Positions 43,693 to 54,955 are shown, counted from the first letter of the stretch. The stretch: 64,000 bases of DNA from Phytoseiulus persimilis (GCA_037576195.1 CM075104.1:4904775-4968774), one strand, 5' to 3'. Translations and numbers: made by a program. Notes: generated by a model not told the origin, from the letters alone.

Positions 43693-44163
43693 TTAGCTAG
43701 CTTTGAAACTGAAATTAGATTTCTGCGAAGCCTGGGTACGTACAGAGCGTCCTTTAGACATAGCGTTGCGGTCTTGATTGTCGTTGTTCACTGGCACAAT
43801 TGCGGTTCCTGACCCCTGTGCACTTAGGGTGTTGGATCCGCCGAGTGCGACCACTTGGTTGCCTTCGAACGGCTTGTAGTCCGTCATCCATTTCAGGCTG
43901 GTTAGCATGTGGTGGGTCGAGCCGCTGTCAACAGCAAATATCTCTTCAGCACTTGCCTGATTGACTTCGGCTTGCTGGCATTCCACGATCAGGGCTTCAG
44001 CAATGTTGGCTTGCGGCGGTAGTGTTCTCGATTGTCCTTGCCTCTTCCTCTGCCTCGAAATCCCGCCTCTGCGTTGATTCCCGCCTTGTCGGGGAAGTCT
44101 GCAGGCTGATTGCATGTGTCCTCGTTGATTGCAGTTGTAGCATATCACTTCGGATGACTGCAC
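43693..44163 (-). pseudogene. copia zinc knuckle and protease
   Basis: CYNCNQRGHMQSAC is the Gag CCHC knuckle. FAVDSGSTHHML is the active site of the aspartic protease, which processes the polyprotein. The frame stops at 43693, shortly before the integrase frame. Confidence 0.85.
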
Positions 44164-45010
44164 AGATGTTCTTCGGAGTTGGATCTTCTGGCGAAGTTTC
44201 TTCTCCTGAAGTGTTGATTCCTTGAGGGGTTGAATCGGGAGAACATCGCTGTGATCTCGTTGACGTCACTTTGGTTCCTTCGAGTGGCTTCTCCTTCGAT
44301 TAGATCCGTCAGTGTGTCCAGATGTTTGTCCGAGTCCAGTCGGGGTGCTCCATCCCTGTCGGAACGGTTCCCATGAACTTGGCAGCGCCTCTAGAAGTTT
44401 GGAGCACTGGACATCGTCTGGTAAGTTGATTCCAACTGTGTTGAGCTCGAAGATGACTTTCTTGTAAGCGAGGAGGTTATCGCCAACGGATAGTCCTGGT
44501 TGGTACTTCGAACGTCATGAACTTCGACAATGCCAGGCCCTTCCTTGTGCCTGTTGCGCGCGTGAACTTGTTCTTGATTCGGCGCCATATCTCCTGTGCT
44601 GCTATGTTATCTGCGTTGTCGAGGAATAATGATGTGGCGAGATTCGGGTGTATCGAGTTGATAAGCACGTACCTCGCAGCTCTGTTTCCGATGGTGTAGT
44701 TCTTCATTTGCGTTTTGCCCTCTGGTGTGTTTTCTTGATCTGGAGCTGGTGGGTTGAGTTTCCCGATGGTTACAGGCCAGGCATACGGTTCTCCATCTAG
44801 TACGGATGGCATGACTGTGCGCCATGGTATGTAGTTCTTGCCGTCGAGTGCTAGGATGATGTTGGTTGCGACTCGTGGTCTTGGTCCACACACGATGGGA
44901 TCTCCGGATGTGCTGGAGCTGGGTTCTGGATCAACTTCGAGACCGTTCAGTCCGTAGTGAACGAAGCCGTGGGGGCCTTGGGCATCTCTGGCGGATTGCT
45001 GTCTTGACAT
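44164..45010 (-). pseudogene. gag: copia Gag
   Basis: The ATG at 45010 opens a frame with LALDGKNYIPWRTVM and AAQEIWRRIKNKF, as in UBN2-type copia Gag. After about 44490 the conserved continuation (VGDNLLAYKKVIFELNTVG) is in another frame. The open frame itself ends at 44477. Confidence 0.75.
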
Positions 45011-45247
45011 CGTGATGCTGAACTGTGACTCCCTTGATTCACCGATGTATACTTACGCCACCGACCCGCTCAACCTGAGTGTGTCGTGCTGATAACGCTG
45101 ATAAGCCTTTTGGGCCTGGCTCTAGCTCCTTTGCGGCTGGATGAGATGATCGGTGACGCGTACAAGACTTGCCTAGAGATGACGGCTACTGAATGAAAAC
45201 GACAATTCTGGTGGACAGAATGTTTGGCTCCCCCAACACACTGAAGT

Positions 45248-45265
45248 TTTATTCCGGCTTTTATA
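45248..45265 (-). promoter_or_regulatory. TATA box and AATAAA of putative copia 5' LTR
   Basis: On the minus strand tataaaagccggaataaaac combines a TATA box with a polyadenylation-type AATAAA about 250 bp upstream of the Gag ATG. This layout is typical of a short LTR. LTR borders could not be fixed because the 3' LTR is missing. Confidence 0.5.
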
Positions 45266-45526
45266 GTCACTGACAGGGGGAGAGTTACACGGCGAACACC
45301 TGACGTTAGACGTCAGTCTACAGGCGTCCGATTTCTATCTCAGTAATCTACAGTATCGCCTGTGCGCGGTTGATCATGCTCAAAGTTCACTAACGCTTCG
45401 CTTGCTCGAATGGCGTCTTCCCTGATTACCAAAACTGTGTCGACGACTGCTCTGGGTAAAACATCAAATACTCAACACCTCGCCCTGATGGTTTTCCAGG
45501 TGTGTTTTGGTTGGCGTCGATGTAGT

Positions 45527-46039
45527 CTAGAACTTGGCACATGTACTCAAAGCTGATGAAGTCGGGTGCATCAGCCGTGTCTTCGTACACCGCTTCGTAT
45601 TCTCCTGAATGGTAATGCGACTCGTGTAACTCGTCTGTCTCCTCGATGTAGACTTCGTCCTGCTCTTCGCAGCTCCGCACCATTTCGTCAATTTTTGCGC
45701 CATATGTCTCTCGATAGAAGTTGCTTCCGTCGTCCTCAGGACGTCTAGGCCCATGGACGTGAGGAGCTCTTTGAGCAGGGCTAGCATAATCTCGGGTCTA
45801 TAGAGCCACTCCATTTTGCAGTTAAATATTATCGTGTATTTCGCTATCCTCATGAAATCCAATCCGGCAACGAGATCATGATTGTCTTTTATGCTAAAGC
45901 AGTCCACCGCATGCGCAATCACGATCCATGACGCACAAGGATTGTGTCTCATCGTGCCGCCCCTCGGTGGCAAACGATCCAGGGAGAAGAAGTGATGTTT
46001 AGAGGTCGATCTCGCTGTGTGTTTCCCTGCATTATTCAC
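45527..46039 (-). pseudogene. Possible retroviral-type protease remnant
   Basis: The minus-strand frame includes GGTMRHNPCASWIVIAHAV and HDLVAGLDFMRIAKY, resembling the distal retropepsin block (D.I.GMDFL). No active-site DSG is visible. It is too short and diverged to assign to a family. It may belong to a further LTR element. Confidence 0.3.
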
Positions 46040-46577
46040 TGATTCAGAGTCGAAAAACTCGAGTCACCACTGAAGAACAGGGGAGTATATCGGCCCTGGA
46101 AAGCCGAAAAAACTCTTTTTTTCGAATTTCGGACCTCTCTAGAGAAAAAAAAACGCGGGGCCCATTCAGCGACCACCTGTGGGCCTAACCATGATCACCA
46201 TGGACTACAAAATGGGCACACTTTTAATTCAATCTGTGTGTCACACTTCATACAGTTCCCTTGTGAGCCACGCGACCATGCACTGCCTCGACAATTCAAC
46301 GGAGCTTCGTGACTCTGTGCGAAAAATCGGCTACATCGCACGGAGGCTTTTTCCTCTTGCCTTTCATCGCGGGCATCAGTACGTTGGAGCCCAGCTCGCG
46401 AATGTGGTCACAGCATTCCGGAAGCCACGATCGACAATGAGCATGTCATTGCGCCTCAGTAGACCCGGGAGAATTCGATCCTTGGAAACTTGGGGGGGGG
46501 GGTCCAGAAGAATCAGAGTGTCGGCCAGAATAAAAATCGTAATAAACGCGATGGAAAAAGCGCCTCTTCCCGTGGAT
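46040..46577. other. Anonymous region
   Basis: No gene seen. It includes A-rich tracts near 46080-46155 and a G run at 46493-46502. Confidence 0.35.
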
Positions 46578-47480
46578 TTAGCCTAAGCTTCGACTCTCAG
46601 TGAGCTTTCGATCCAGCTTAATCCTAGAGTGCGCGCTCGACGCTATCCATTTTCGCATCTGTCTCGATTTCATTGATTTCAAAACTATGCGTCCATTTCC
46701 ATCCAAACGACAGGTATGCCATCCGGCAGCTCTCTTCTCGAGCTTCTCAAAAAAGCCTGATCGGCGCTGTGACTCATCTGCGAGCCGACACGTGAGCGTT
46801 TGAAGTCGCCCAATTTTTGTCAAAAGTAGTGCAAATGCCAAGGGCTCCTTTCCTGGGCATAACCTTTCGCGACGAGACGCGCTTTGTACCTCTGTTTGCC
46901 TTCCCCGATGTCCTTCATGCCCAGAACCCACCTGCTCTCCACAATGCTCGCATGATGAGGTCGATCTACCGGGTTCTTCGTCCATGGCATCGACCAATTG
47001 CTCCGTCCGAACTCATGCGACTGCCTCATCATACGAACTTGGACCCTTCATGCATATTTATGGGGTTCCCCCTGCCTGAAAACAGCACATGAGTTCGGCC
47101 TCGCGGCTCTACCACCACCATAAAGAGTCTCTCCTGAACCGTCAGTTGAACTTTCGGAACTGCTAGAAGGTACTCTGGATTCCGGAGTATTTTTCATCAA
47201 CCGCTCTTCCTCAATGAACAACATTGCGAAAGTTGTCTGTTTGGAGGTGTTGTTCGGGAGCCGTCTCTCAGAAGTCACTTGACAGGTCCTCTCGGTCGTG
47301 ATTCTTACATTGCGGCTACAAATCGGTTTTTCCCTGGACGGTATCCACACACGATATCCGTCTCTTTCATCCACATATCCAACATTGTGACCGCGCATTG
47401 CCTTAGAGCTGAACGTTCCACGGTTCTTCTTCGAGATGTGATGGTAGCAGTCGGCTCCAAATATACTCGAAGGGTCTAGC
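46578..47480 (-). pseudogene. Second copia fragment: integrase end and RT start
   Basis: Read on the minus strand. From 47480, FGADCYHHISKKNRGTFSSK and GYVDERDGYRVWIP match the C-terminal part of copia integrase and linker. SNWSMPWTKN and RWVLGMKDIGEGKQRYKARL match the start of RT. ARLVAKGYAQE follows and then the frame shifts; the remainder to 46578 is degenerate. It is a different copy from 42075-45380, because both contain the integrase-RT junction. Confidence 0.8.
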
Positions 47481-47924
47481 CGTAGTGTAGATGTAGGTCA
47501 GGTGCCCCACCTCGACGGATCTTCCTGAGAACAGCACGATCGTGTTCTCCATGTGAAAAAATGTATCCCTGAAGTTTCCAGTTTTGTTCCGGCTAGACCA
47601 TTTCCCGGACTGCCAAATCGAACCTCCAAATCAGAGTTCAAGAGACGATGAAAAATTCGAAATACGCGGTGTTTCGTCAGCTTCCAGGCGCTGACGATTT
47701 CGTATTGATTCAACGCTTGGCATGCCAACACCTACCGTTTTACTGTAATGTTCGAAGGTTTGGAAAATGCGCGATTTTTCTATTCCGGCCAAACTAAGAA
47801 TATCGCCCCCTTTTTCCAGTTCGGAATCATGGAGCTCGTCGAAAATCAAGCTGATTAAAAAAAATTGAGCAAAACAGCCGCTGCAAAGTGAAGATATCGG
47901 CCTCGGAAGTTCCGATTCCCAGCG

Positions 47925-48340
47925 CTCTCGACCACCATGTTGAGTGAATGGGGAAAATATGGGCGTTTTCAAAAAGTGCTCCATTTCCCCAAGAAAACGA
48001 GCCAATTAGATGCCGCACTGCACTCATAACTGGCTTAAAGCGTCAAGAACATGTCGTATGATCTGATTTTTTGCCGTCCAAGAGTTCCCAGGGAAAATCG
48101 CGCCAGTGTCAGCCATGGGACGGCTCAACGAAACTGAATTTCATGATTTCGACTCGCTATTTGAAGCTATAGGTGAAGAGTCGAGTATTGGATCATATTA
48201 CAGGCTTTTGGAGCTTTGAGCCCGGCTATAAGATGTGCAATGCTGCATCTCAAATTGGCTTGTCTTTTGAGGGAGATGGAGCATTTTTCGAGAAAGCCCA
48301 GATTTTTCCCTTTCACTCAACGGTAGTCCGAAACGGTCGC
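47925..48340. repeat. Inverted repeat with about 100-bp arms
   Basis: The sequence at 48238-48340 (tgcaatgctgcatctcaaat ... ttcactcaacggtagtc) is a diverged reverse complement of 47925-48025. Similarity is about 75% by eye. The spacer is about 210 bp. No coding content was recognised. 47500-47924 holds nothing recognisable. Confidence 0.65.
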
Positions 48341-48996
48341 AAAGAAGATAGGGTCAAGTTCAGCTAGGCTGGAACTAGTGGTTCCGGAGGCTGCCTTTCC
48401 TCATCGATCTCATTAACGACCAGTAACATGGACCGAGCCGCTCACCGCAAAACGGTTGATTCACGCTCCTCGACAGTGCCGCAAAGCCCAACCCCGGGTG
48501 GATTCAGTTTCGTTGCGGCTAGCTCCGCCACAACACGCGAACCCTAGCCGCAGAATGTAAGCCTACATCAAAATTCCCACAGCCGAAGTGTCAAATTGCT
48601 CAGGCAGCGGTGCTCGAATCAGACGTGCTGCGGAACGACCATCTCGTCCTTATCTTGAACCATCCCGACACTGCAGAACATTCGAACGCAAGACGCGAGG
48701 GACGAAACATGTCTGGGATCATTGCTTCTTTTCTGTCTGTGGGTGGTGACAATAGCAATCGCCACCTCACCGTGGTGGCTGAAGGCCTTAATCGCGTGAC
48801 TTGAAAGGCGAATGCAACTGGTGCAAACCGTTGCCCGAAATGAATCTGAGCACCTAACGTAAGTTTTAATTCTTGATCTCGAGTGATCCCATTGAGTAAG
48901 GCTCATTGCAAAAGTCATCGGCATGCATTCTACTGCAAAAAGCAAAACTATCGGTTTTTGAGTGCGAAATCATGATTGAGCCACCCATGGAATGAT
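48341..48996. other. Anonymous region
   Basis: No family recognised in any frame and no strong repeats. It may contain the 3' part of the mariner-like element whose transposase tail follows on the minus strand. Confidence 0.3.
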
Positions 48997-49330
48997 TCAT
49001 TTCACATCAAGGGTTGCGGAAAAAACGTTCGTGAGGTGAATATTATGCTTTATAACATGTCGTCGAACTTCCCTGTGCCTGAATGACGGCGGAATTCTCC
49101 TAGGCATACTCTCGATGAGGTTTCGCACAAGATTTGCGTCAACAGAGGCCCAGGCTGTCCAGACTAGTGTCTTTAAGCTCCGGAACGCTTCTAAATTGTC
49201 AACCACCCTTGTAAACATGTCGCGCAATCACGCCCCGGAGGTTCTTGATGGGGTTCAAATCCGGACTGACCGCACCGGACTTGGCATTGATTTCTTTCTG
49301 TCAAACCAATATTTCGCCGATTTCGCCTAT
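48997..49330 (-). pseudogene. Tc1/mariner transposase C-terminal remnant
   Basis: On the minus strand, VSPDLNPIKNLRGVIARHVY followed by KGG matches the Tc1 block SPDLNPIENLWG. The third catalytic acid, normally the Glu in NPIE, is Lys here. After a frameshift near 49225, SLKTLVWTAWASVDANLVRN and LIESMPRRI continue the C-terminal region. The first two catalytic acids are not present. A dead, truncated copy. Confidence 0.75.
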
Positions 49331-50129
49331 TGAATCGATGCGTTGTCTTGCTTGGAAGACGAGGTTCTCGTCTCCCTATGTGTGACGGCTTCGCCGACCT
49401 GTGACCATTGGACCCCCACTATGACTGACTTCCAAATGTGGACTGAAGACAGATTCCGAGTCTCTGGCAGGGTCGCCCGCCGAGAGTTTTCCCAACACCT
49501 AACCTGAGCCGACCCACTCCAAGAGGATGATGCAACTCGGATTTGTATTGCTTTCTCGTTCCGAGTGTGGCTCTTGAGACCTTCTCGGTCGGACTCCTCT
49601 TGATGTGTCTTTGCACCTCTCAACGCCATCCTGCGTCAACCTCGTAGCCTTCCATGGCTCTCTCGATATTTTCTTTCCTGAGTTGCTCGACTTCCTTGCG
49701 AAGCTCTTCCACGAGTTTTTCCATCTTGCCGTGACTTTGACCTTGACTCCTGATTTTTCACTTATCACCAATCCACTCCACTCCAAGAGAATCCCACCGC
49801 TGCTGTAATCGTCTCCTACGTGCTCTAAGGCCTGGACTCTCGAAGGGAAGGGATCTCACGGTGATTCGTCGTCACTCCGTTTATTCGATATTTTTCATCG
49901 ACGCTACCACTCGCTCCGCTCGTGGCCGTCTCTCATGCATCTCTCTTCACACACACATTCTACACACCGACGCCCACTCTGCTGACACTCACTCCAACTC
50001 GAGCCTACTACATTCGACCACTGCTACCAAAACCTGCCTCCTGGCGGTGTATTCCATCCATTCATACGGCCATTCCAATACCATGAATAATACTAGCCTG
50101 GCATAACCTAACTGAGTATTCGTGAGCGA
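49331..50129. other. Region with short coiled-coil ORF, otherwise anonymous
   Basis: On the minus strand 49724-49620 encodes a 34-residue ATG-started peptide (MEKLVEELRKEVEQLRKENI and 14 more). Its heptad spacing is that of a coiled coil. It may be a scrap of the same minus-strand gag-like gene that carries the CCHC motif at 50.5 kb. The rest shows CT-rich sequence and no recognisable gene. Confidence 0.3.
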
Positions 50130-50525
50130 GCGCAACCACCGTTGCTCGAAGGTCCGCGCTATGGATCATCTCGGTCCCTCCTGCGCCTATGATGCTCGTC
50201 GCTCGTTGACTTTCCTTTCGCAAATATCGTGGCCATTCACGCATTACAGTAAAGGTGGTGCCGGGATCTCGAAGCACAACGGGCACTCCAACAGCTCTCG
50301 GATCCGAACGTACTCCCTTTCGCGAGCATCGTCCTTGCCTTCCGTCGGTGCCTCCTCTTCTGCCGGCGGTTGCCCCCTCTTCTGTCGACACAGCCAGCTC
50401 CGTTGCGGGACCGTCCGTCCGCTCATCTTCTCCCGGGTGGCCCTCGTGGTCCCCGTGCAGTCCGCCATGATGTGGCCACCCTGCTGGCATCTCCAACACC
50501 GCGGTAGCCCTCCTGGCAGGCACAT
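50130..50525 (-). pseudogene. CCHC zinc knuckle followed by RING-like motif
   Basis: The minus-strand frame has CWRCQQGGHIMADC, a Gag-type knuckle (C-x2-C-x4-H-x4-C). About 50 residues later comes RELLECPLCFEIPAPPLL and a TAA at 50246-50244. Reading on in the same frame after the stop gives CVNGHDIC. The spacing CPxC...C-x-N-G-H-x2-C is that of the first half of a SIAH-type RING finger. The second half of the RING is not recognisable. The upstream part is cut by the hairpin cassette near 50540. Most likely a decayed retroelement Gag that acquired a RING; a host gene fragment is possible. Confidence 0.45.
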
Positions 50526-50559
50526 ACTTCCGTAGTGTCCTCGTATATATATATACCAG

Positions 50560-52415
50560 CCGGCCTTTGGCCGACTGGAGTCGGCCGCGCTGCGCGCGGT
50601 TGGACGGCTCTCCCTGCCATCGAGGCACTTTTCTCTCCCTTTACTGGATCAGCATTCTGATTTGAAAATAGGGCCAGATTGACCCCGGAATCACCTCTCC
50701 AGAGTTGGAAAGTAATGCTCAGATTGACCCCGGAATCACCCCTCCAGAGTTGGAAAGAAATGCTCAGATTGAGCCCGGAATCACCCCTCCAGAGTTGGAA
50801 AGTAATGCTCAGATTGACCTCGGAATCACCCCTCCAGAGTTGGAAAGTAATGCTCAGATTGGTCTCGGAATCACCCCTCCAGAGTTGGAAAGTAATGCTC
50901 AGATTGACCCCGGAATCAACCCTCCAGAGTTGGAAAGGAATGCTCAGATTGACCCCGTAATCACCCCTTCAGAGTTGGAAAGTAATGCTCAGATTGACCC
51001 CGGAATCACCCCTCCAGAGTTGGAAAGTAATGCTCAGATTGGTCTCGGAATCACTCTAGAGTTGGAAAGTAATGCTCAGATTGAGCCCGGAATCACCCCT
51101 CCAGAGTTGGAAAGTAATGCTTAGATTGACCCCGGAATCAACCCTCCATAGTTGGAAAGAAATGCTCAGATTGACCCCGTAATCACCCCTGCAGAGTTGG
51201 AAAGTAATGCTCAGATTGGTCTCGGAATCACGCCTCCAGAGTTGGAAAGTAATGCTTAGATTGACCCCGGAATCACCCCTCCAGAGTTGGAAAGTTATGG
51301 TCAGACCAGCCGGCCTTTGGCCGACTGGAGTCGGCCGCGCTGCGCGCGGTTGGACGGCGCTCCCTGCCATCGAGGCACTTTTCTCTCCCTTCACTGGTTC
51401 AGCATTCTGATTTTGAAATATATGGTCAGATTCGTCTCGGAATAACCCCTCCATAGTTGGAAAGAAAGGCTCAGATTTGCCCCGGAATCACCCTCCAGAG
51501 TTGGAAAGTAATGCTCAGATTGGCCCCGGAATCACCCCTCCACAGTTGGAAAGTCATGCTCAGATTGGTCTCGGAATCACCCCTCCAGAGTTGGAAAGTA
51601 ATGCTTAGATTGACCCCGGAATCACCCCTCCAGAGTTGGAAAGTAATGCTTAGATTGACCCCGGAATCACACCTCCAGAGTTGGAAAGTTATGGTCAGAC
51701 CAGCCGGCCTTTGGCCGACTGGAGTCGGCCGCGCTGCGCGCGGTTGGATGGCGCTCCCTGCCATCGAGGCACTTTTCTCTCCCTTCACTGGTTCAGCATT
51801 CTGATTTTGAAATATATGGTCAGATTCGTCTCGGAATAACCCCTCCATAGTTGGAAAGAAAGGCTCAGATTTGCCCCGGAATCACCCTCCAGAGTTGGGA
51901 AGTAATGCTCAGATTGGCCCCGGAATCAACCCTTCAGAGTTGGAAAGTAATGCTCAGATTGACCCCGGAATCACCCCTCCAGAGTTGGAAAGTAATGCTC
52001 AGATTGGTCTCGGAATCACTCTAGAGTTGGAAAGTAATGCTCAGATTGAGCCCGGAATCACCCCTCCAGAGTTGGAAAGTAATGCTCAGATTGACCCCGG
52101 AATCAACCCTCCAGAGTTGGAAAGAAATGCTCAGATTGACCCCATAATCACCCCTGCAGAGTTGGAAAGTAATGCTCAGATTGGTCTCGGAATCACCCCT
52201 CCAGAATTGGAAAGTAATGCTTAGATTGACCCCGGAATCACCCCTCCAGAGTTGGAAAGTTATGGTCAGACCAGCCGGCCTTCGGCCGACTGGAGTCGGC
52301 CGCGCTGCGCGCGGTTGGACGGCGCTCCCTGCCATCGAGGCACTTTTCTCTCCCTTCACTGGTTCAGCATTCTGATTTTGAAATATATGGTCAGATTCGT
52401 CTCGGAATAACCGGA
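50560..52415 (+). repeat. Alternating hairpin cassettes and 45-bp arrays
   Basis: Four hairpin cassettes (starts 50562, 51307, 51703, 52272) alternate with runs of the 45-bp repeat (about 14, 6 and 9 units). The cassettes are nearly identical, and three are followed by the same tatggtcagattcgtctcgg. The three internal cassettes are bounded by tatggtcag on both sides. The mix of gaccccgg and ggtctcgg variants differs from the 28.7-kb array, so the two loci evolved separately. Confidence 0.9.
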
Positions 52416-52419
52416 ATTC

Positions 52420-52720
52420 CGATAACTCTCGGGGTATCAATTCCGAGGATTTTCGGAATCTCAATTCCGTGGATTCTCGGAATTTCAATTCCGAGGATTT
52501 TCGGAATTTGGTCTTGGTATTGTTCACCAGAGAGACACCACACAATGTCGACCGAGCGGAGGCGAACTCCGATAATTCTCGGGGTATCAATTCCGAGGAT
52601 TTTCGGAGTTTCAATTCCGAGGATTCTCGGGATTTGGCTTTGGTACAGTTCACCAGAGAGACGCAACACATTGTAGAGCGAGCGAAGGCGAACTCCGATA
52701 ATTCTCGGGGTCAGAGCTAC
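52420..52720 (+). repeat. Nested tandem repeat of ttccgaggattttcgg units
   Basis: A unit of about 24 bp (caattccgaggattttcgga) recurs within a larger period of about 125-145 bp that begins actccgataattctcggggt at 52568 and 52691, with a relative at 52413. Each larger unit also includes ttcaccagagagac. Confidence 0.8.
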
Positions 52721-52744
52721 CGTTCCTGAGAAGAAAAAATTCAA

Positions 52745-53545
52745 AGTTCGAGAAAAAATTCTGGGAAAAATTAATATCTCGGGAACCGTGAGGCTTAGCG
52801 AGATTTTCGAAAGACCGAAGTATTCGTCTCATCGTCCTCTATCACAGGAAGAAAATTAGCACACTGCCAACAGTAGCAGAAGAGATATCGTCACATATAT
52901 CTTCCATAGGCGCTCGCTGAGTTTCCGCGCAGGCGCAGTCGGTCTATGGGGCCTCAGCATTGCATACGGAACGCTCGTTTTCTTCCCGAAAAAACGCAAA
53001 ACTCCACGATAACTCGGCCTTAAAACGTGCTCTGCCACTCGGGCGACACTGGCGGAGGAGAATATCACGCTATTTCCTAGAATTTCGAGTGATTTGAGCC
53101 AATATTCTGCAAAACCTATTTTCGCGCATTTTCGTGCCGAAATAGCGTGACATTCTCCCGTTTCGAGCGCACGAAAGGTGCTAGACTGCTCAGGGCACTC
53201 TCCAAGCACAGAATTCACTAGAATTTCCGCGAATTTCAAGTCAAACTCACCGATTTCCGCGTATCAGAGGCGGCGTGCGCGAGTATCAATCCGAAAAGAC
53301 TTGCGCTTCGTCGTTCTCCGGGGATAGCGAGCGCAAAGGGATATTGCGTTGCCAGAAAATTTGAATTTCCAGGTTCCCGCCATTTCGTTGCTGTTGGACC
53401 CAGCTCGTTGAAATTTTTACCTGTGATAGAGGACAATGAGACGAACACTTCGGGAGCTTAAAATACTCGCGAGGCCTAACGGTTCCCGAGATATTATTTT
53501 TTTCCCGGTTCTTTCCTTCAACTTTGGATTTTTTTCCTCAGGAAC
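52745..53545. repeat. Inverted repeat, 130-bp arms
   Basis: The left arm (about 52735-52855) has atctcgggaaccgtgaggc and gtctcatcgtcctctatcac. The right arm (about 53408-53545) has the reverse complement. The 550-bp spacer codes for nothing recognisable. Confidence 0.75.
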
Positions 53546-54360
53546 GCAAAGGCAGATCTGGAATCAGAATCCACCCACAATCTTGTCTCGATGTCACCTA
53601 CCTCCGATTAATTATTCGTGAGCTCTCGCTCAAAGCTAGAGATTTTTCCAAAATGTCCGAAATCTCTATTTTCAGGAATAAATGCACGGAATTCTGATCG
53701 AAAGTAGGTTACATCGAACCGAAGCTGTTGAGGCCATCGGATCCCTAATCGGGGCCGCCGTTTTCGAGGAATTAAAATTTCCCCGATTTCCACCCCAACT
53801 TTGGATTTTTTTTTCCCAGGAGCAGTAGCTCCGACCGACAATCTGAGACCACCGATTGTCTAGTTTTGATGTGCCTTACCTCCCATCATTTATTCGTGAA
53901 TTTCAGACCAAAATTGGAGATATTTGGAAATTTTCCGAAATTTCCTAAATCTTTATTTTCCGGAATAAATTCACGAAACCTCGGCGGAGGGTAGAGGACA
54001 TTGGAGCAAGATTTTTGGGCCTCTCGGATTCTGGATCGGAGCTTGGGTTTCCGAGGAAAAAAATCCCGAGTCCGCGTGATACTCGGAGAAAAAAATTGAT
54101 ATCTCGGACACGGCACGTCCGATCGGAGTTCCGATGACACCCACAAGTTCGCTTCAATGTCCTCGACCTCTCACAAGAAGCACGTGAGTTTATTCCGAAA
54201 ATTAGAGATTTAGGAAATTTCGGCAATTTTTCGTGGAATCCCCATTTTCCATCGAATATTGACGAAAATAAGCTGGAAGGTAGAAGCCATTGAGAAAATA
54301 TTGTGAGTGGTGTCGGATGACAGATCGGAGTCATCGTTCCTGAGAAAATAGCCCTGAAAA
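53546..54360. repeat. Three degenerate tandem units with internal palindromes
   Basis: Units at about 53546-53805, 53806-54065 and 54095-54350 share the order: gatcggag-like start, a cctacctcc-type block, attcgtgaatt, a central taggaaatt/aattttccgaaa region, a reversed cacgaa block, and a reversed gtagaggacattgag block. Each unit is roughly self-complementary, so each could fold into a long hairpin. Divergence is high. Confidence 0.6.
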
Positions 54361-54824
54361 ATTCGAATTCGAAGCTCCGTGAATCTCTGGGAAACCTGCG
54401 AATAGATGATGGATTCGAGCTACGGGGCACTGCCGCCGGGATGCCATATGCCATTCAAGTGGTCAGAGCTGCTAGAATGTGCATTCCAGACTTTCCGTGT
54501 TCCGTTATACGGAAAATGGGGTGTGTGAGGTGTGAGGAAGTGGACAGATCATGCATCATGCTTGAAATGGTCTGGGTGAGCTCCAATCTCTTCCTTTTCG
54601 TTCCATAGGAACCTATCAACATCGAGGGAGCACCAGAAAGCATTCTCCGAATTTTCGTCGAGCGGGAGACGGAAATCCTGCCGGGCATCGGTCCGATGTG
54701 TGGCATACATCTCATCAGTCTGTCATCCACATGCGGACCGCATGGCGCGGAATCGTCGGTAACGCATCCCCAACCCGTCAAGGAGTCCAAAATGACAGTT
54801 TCCATCGAGACCTGCTTTTGTTAA
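54361..54824. other. Anonymous region
   Basis: No gene, RNA or strong repeat recognised. Confidence 0.3.
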
Positions 54825-54955
54825 TTTCCGTTAACGGAAAACGGGAAACGGCAATTTCCGTTAACGGAAAACGGGAAACGGCTATCTCCGTTAGCGGAAA
54901 ACGGGAAAACGTAGACGGAAATTGAATAACCGTTTTCCGTTTAACGGAAAATCAT
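54825..54955. repeat. Tandem repeat with ttccgttaacggaa palindrome
   Basis: About three 32-bp units of atttccgttaacggaaaacg plus ggaaacggc are followed by an inverted partial unit (gttttccgtttaacggaaaa). The core ttccgttaacggaa is a perfect 14-bp palindrome. Confidence 0.85.

Larger units (their letters stand above)
42075..45380 (-). mobile_element. Ty1/copia retrotransposon, 3'-truncated
   Basis: Minus-strand order is a putative 5' LTR (about 45380-45090), Gag, zinc knuckle with protease, integrase, then only the first residues of reverse transcriptase. Integrase before RT is the copia order. The RT breaks at about 42230, beside an ambiguous base (N at 42223). The 3' LTR is absent. Frames are broken in Gag, at the end of integrase and in the linker. 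Confidence 0.85.
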
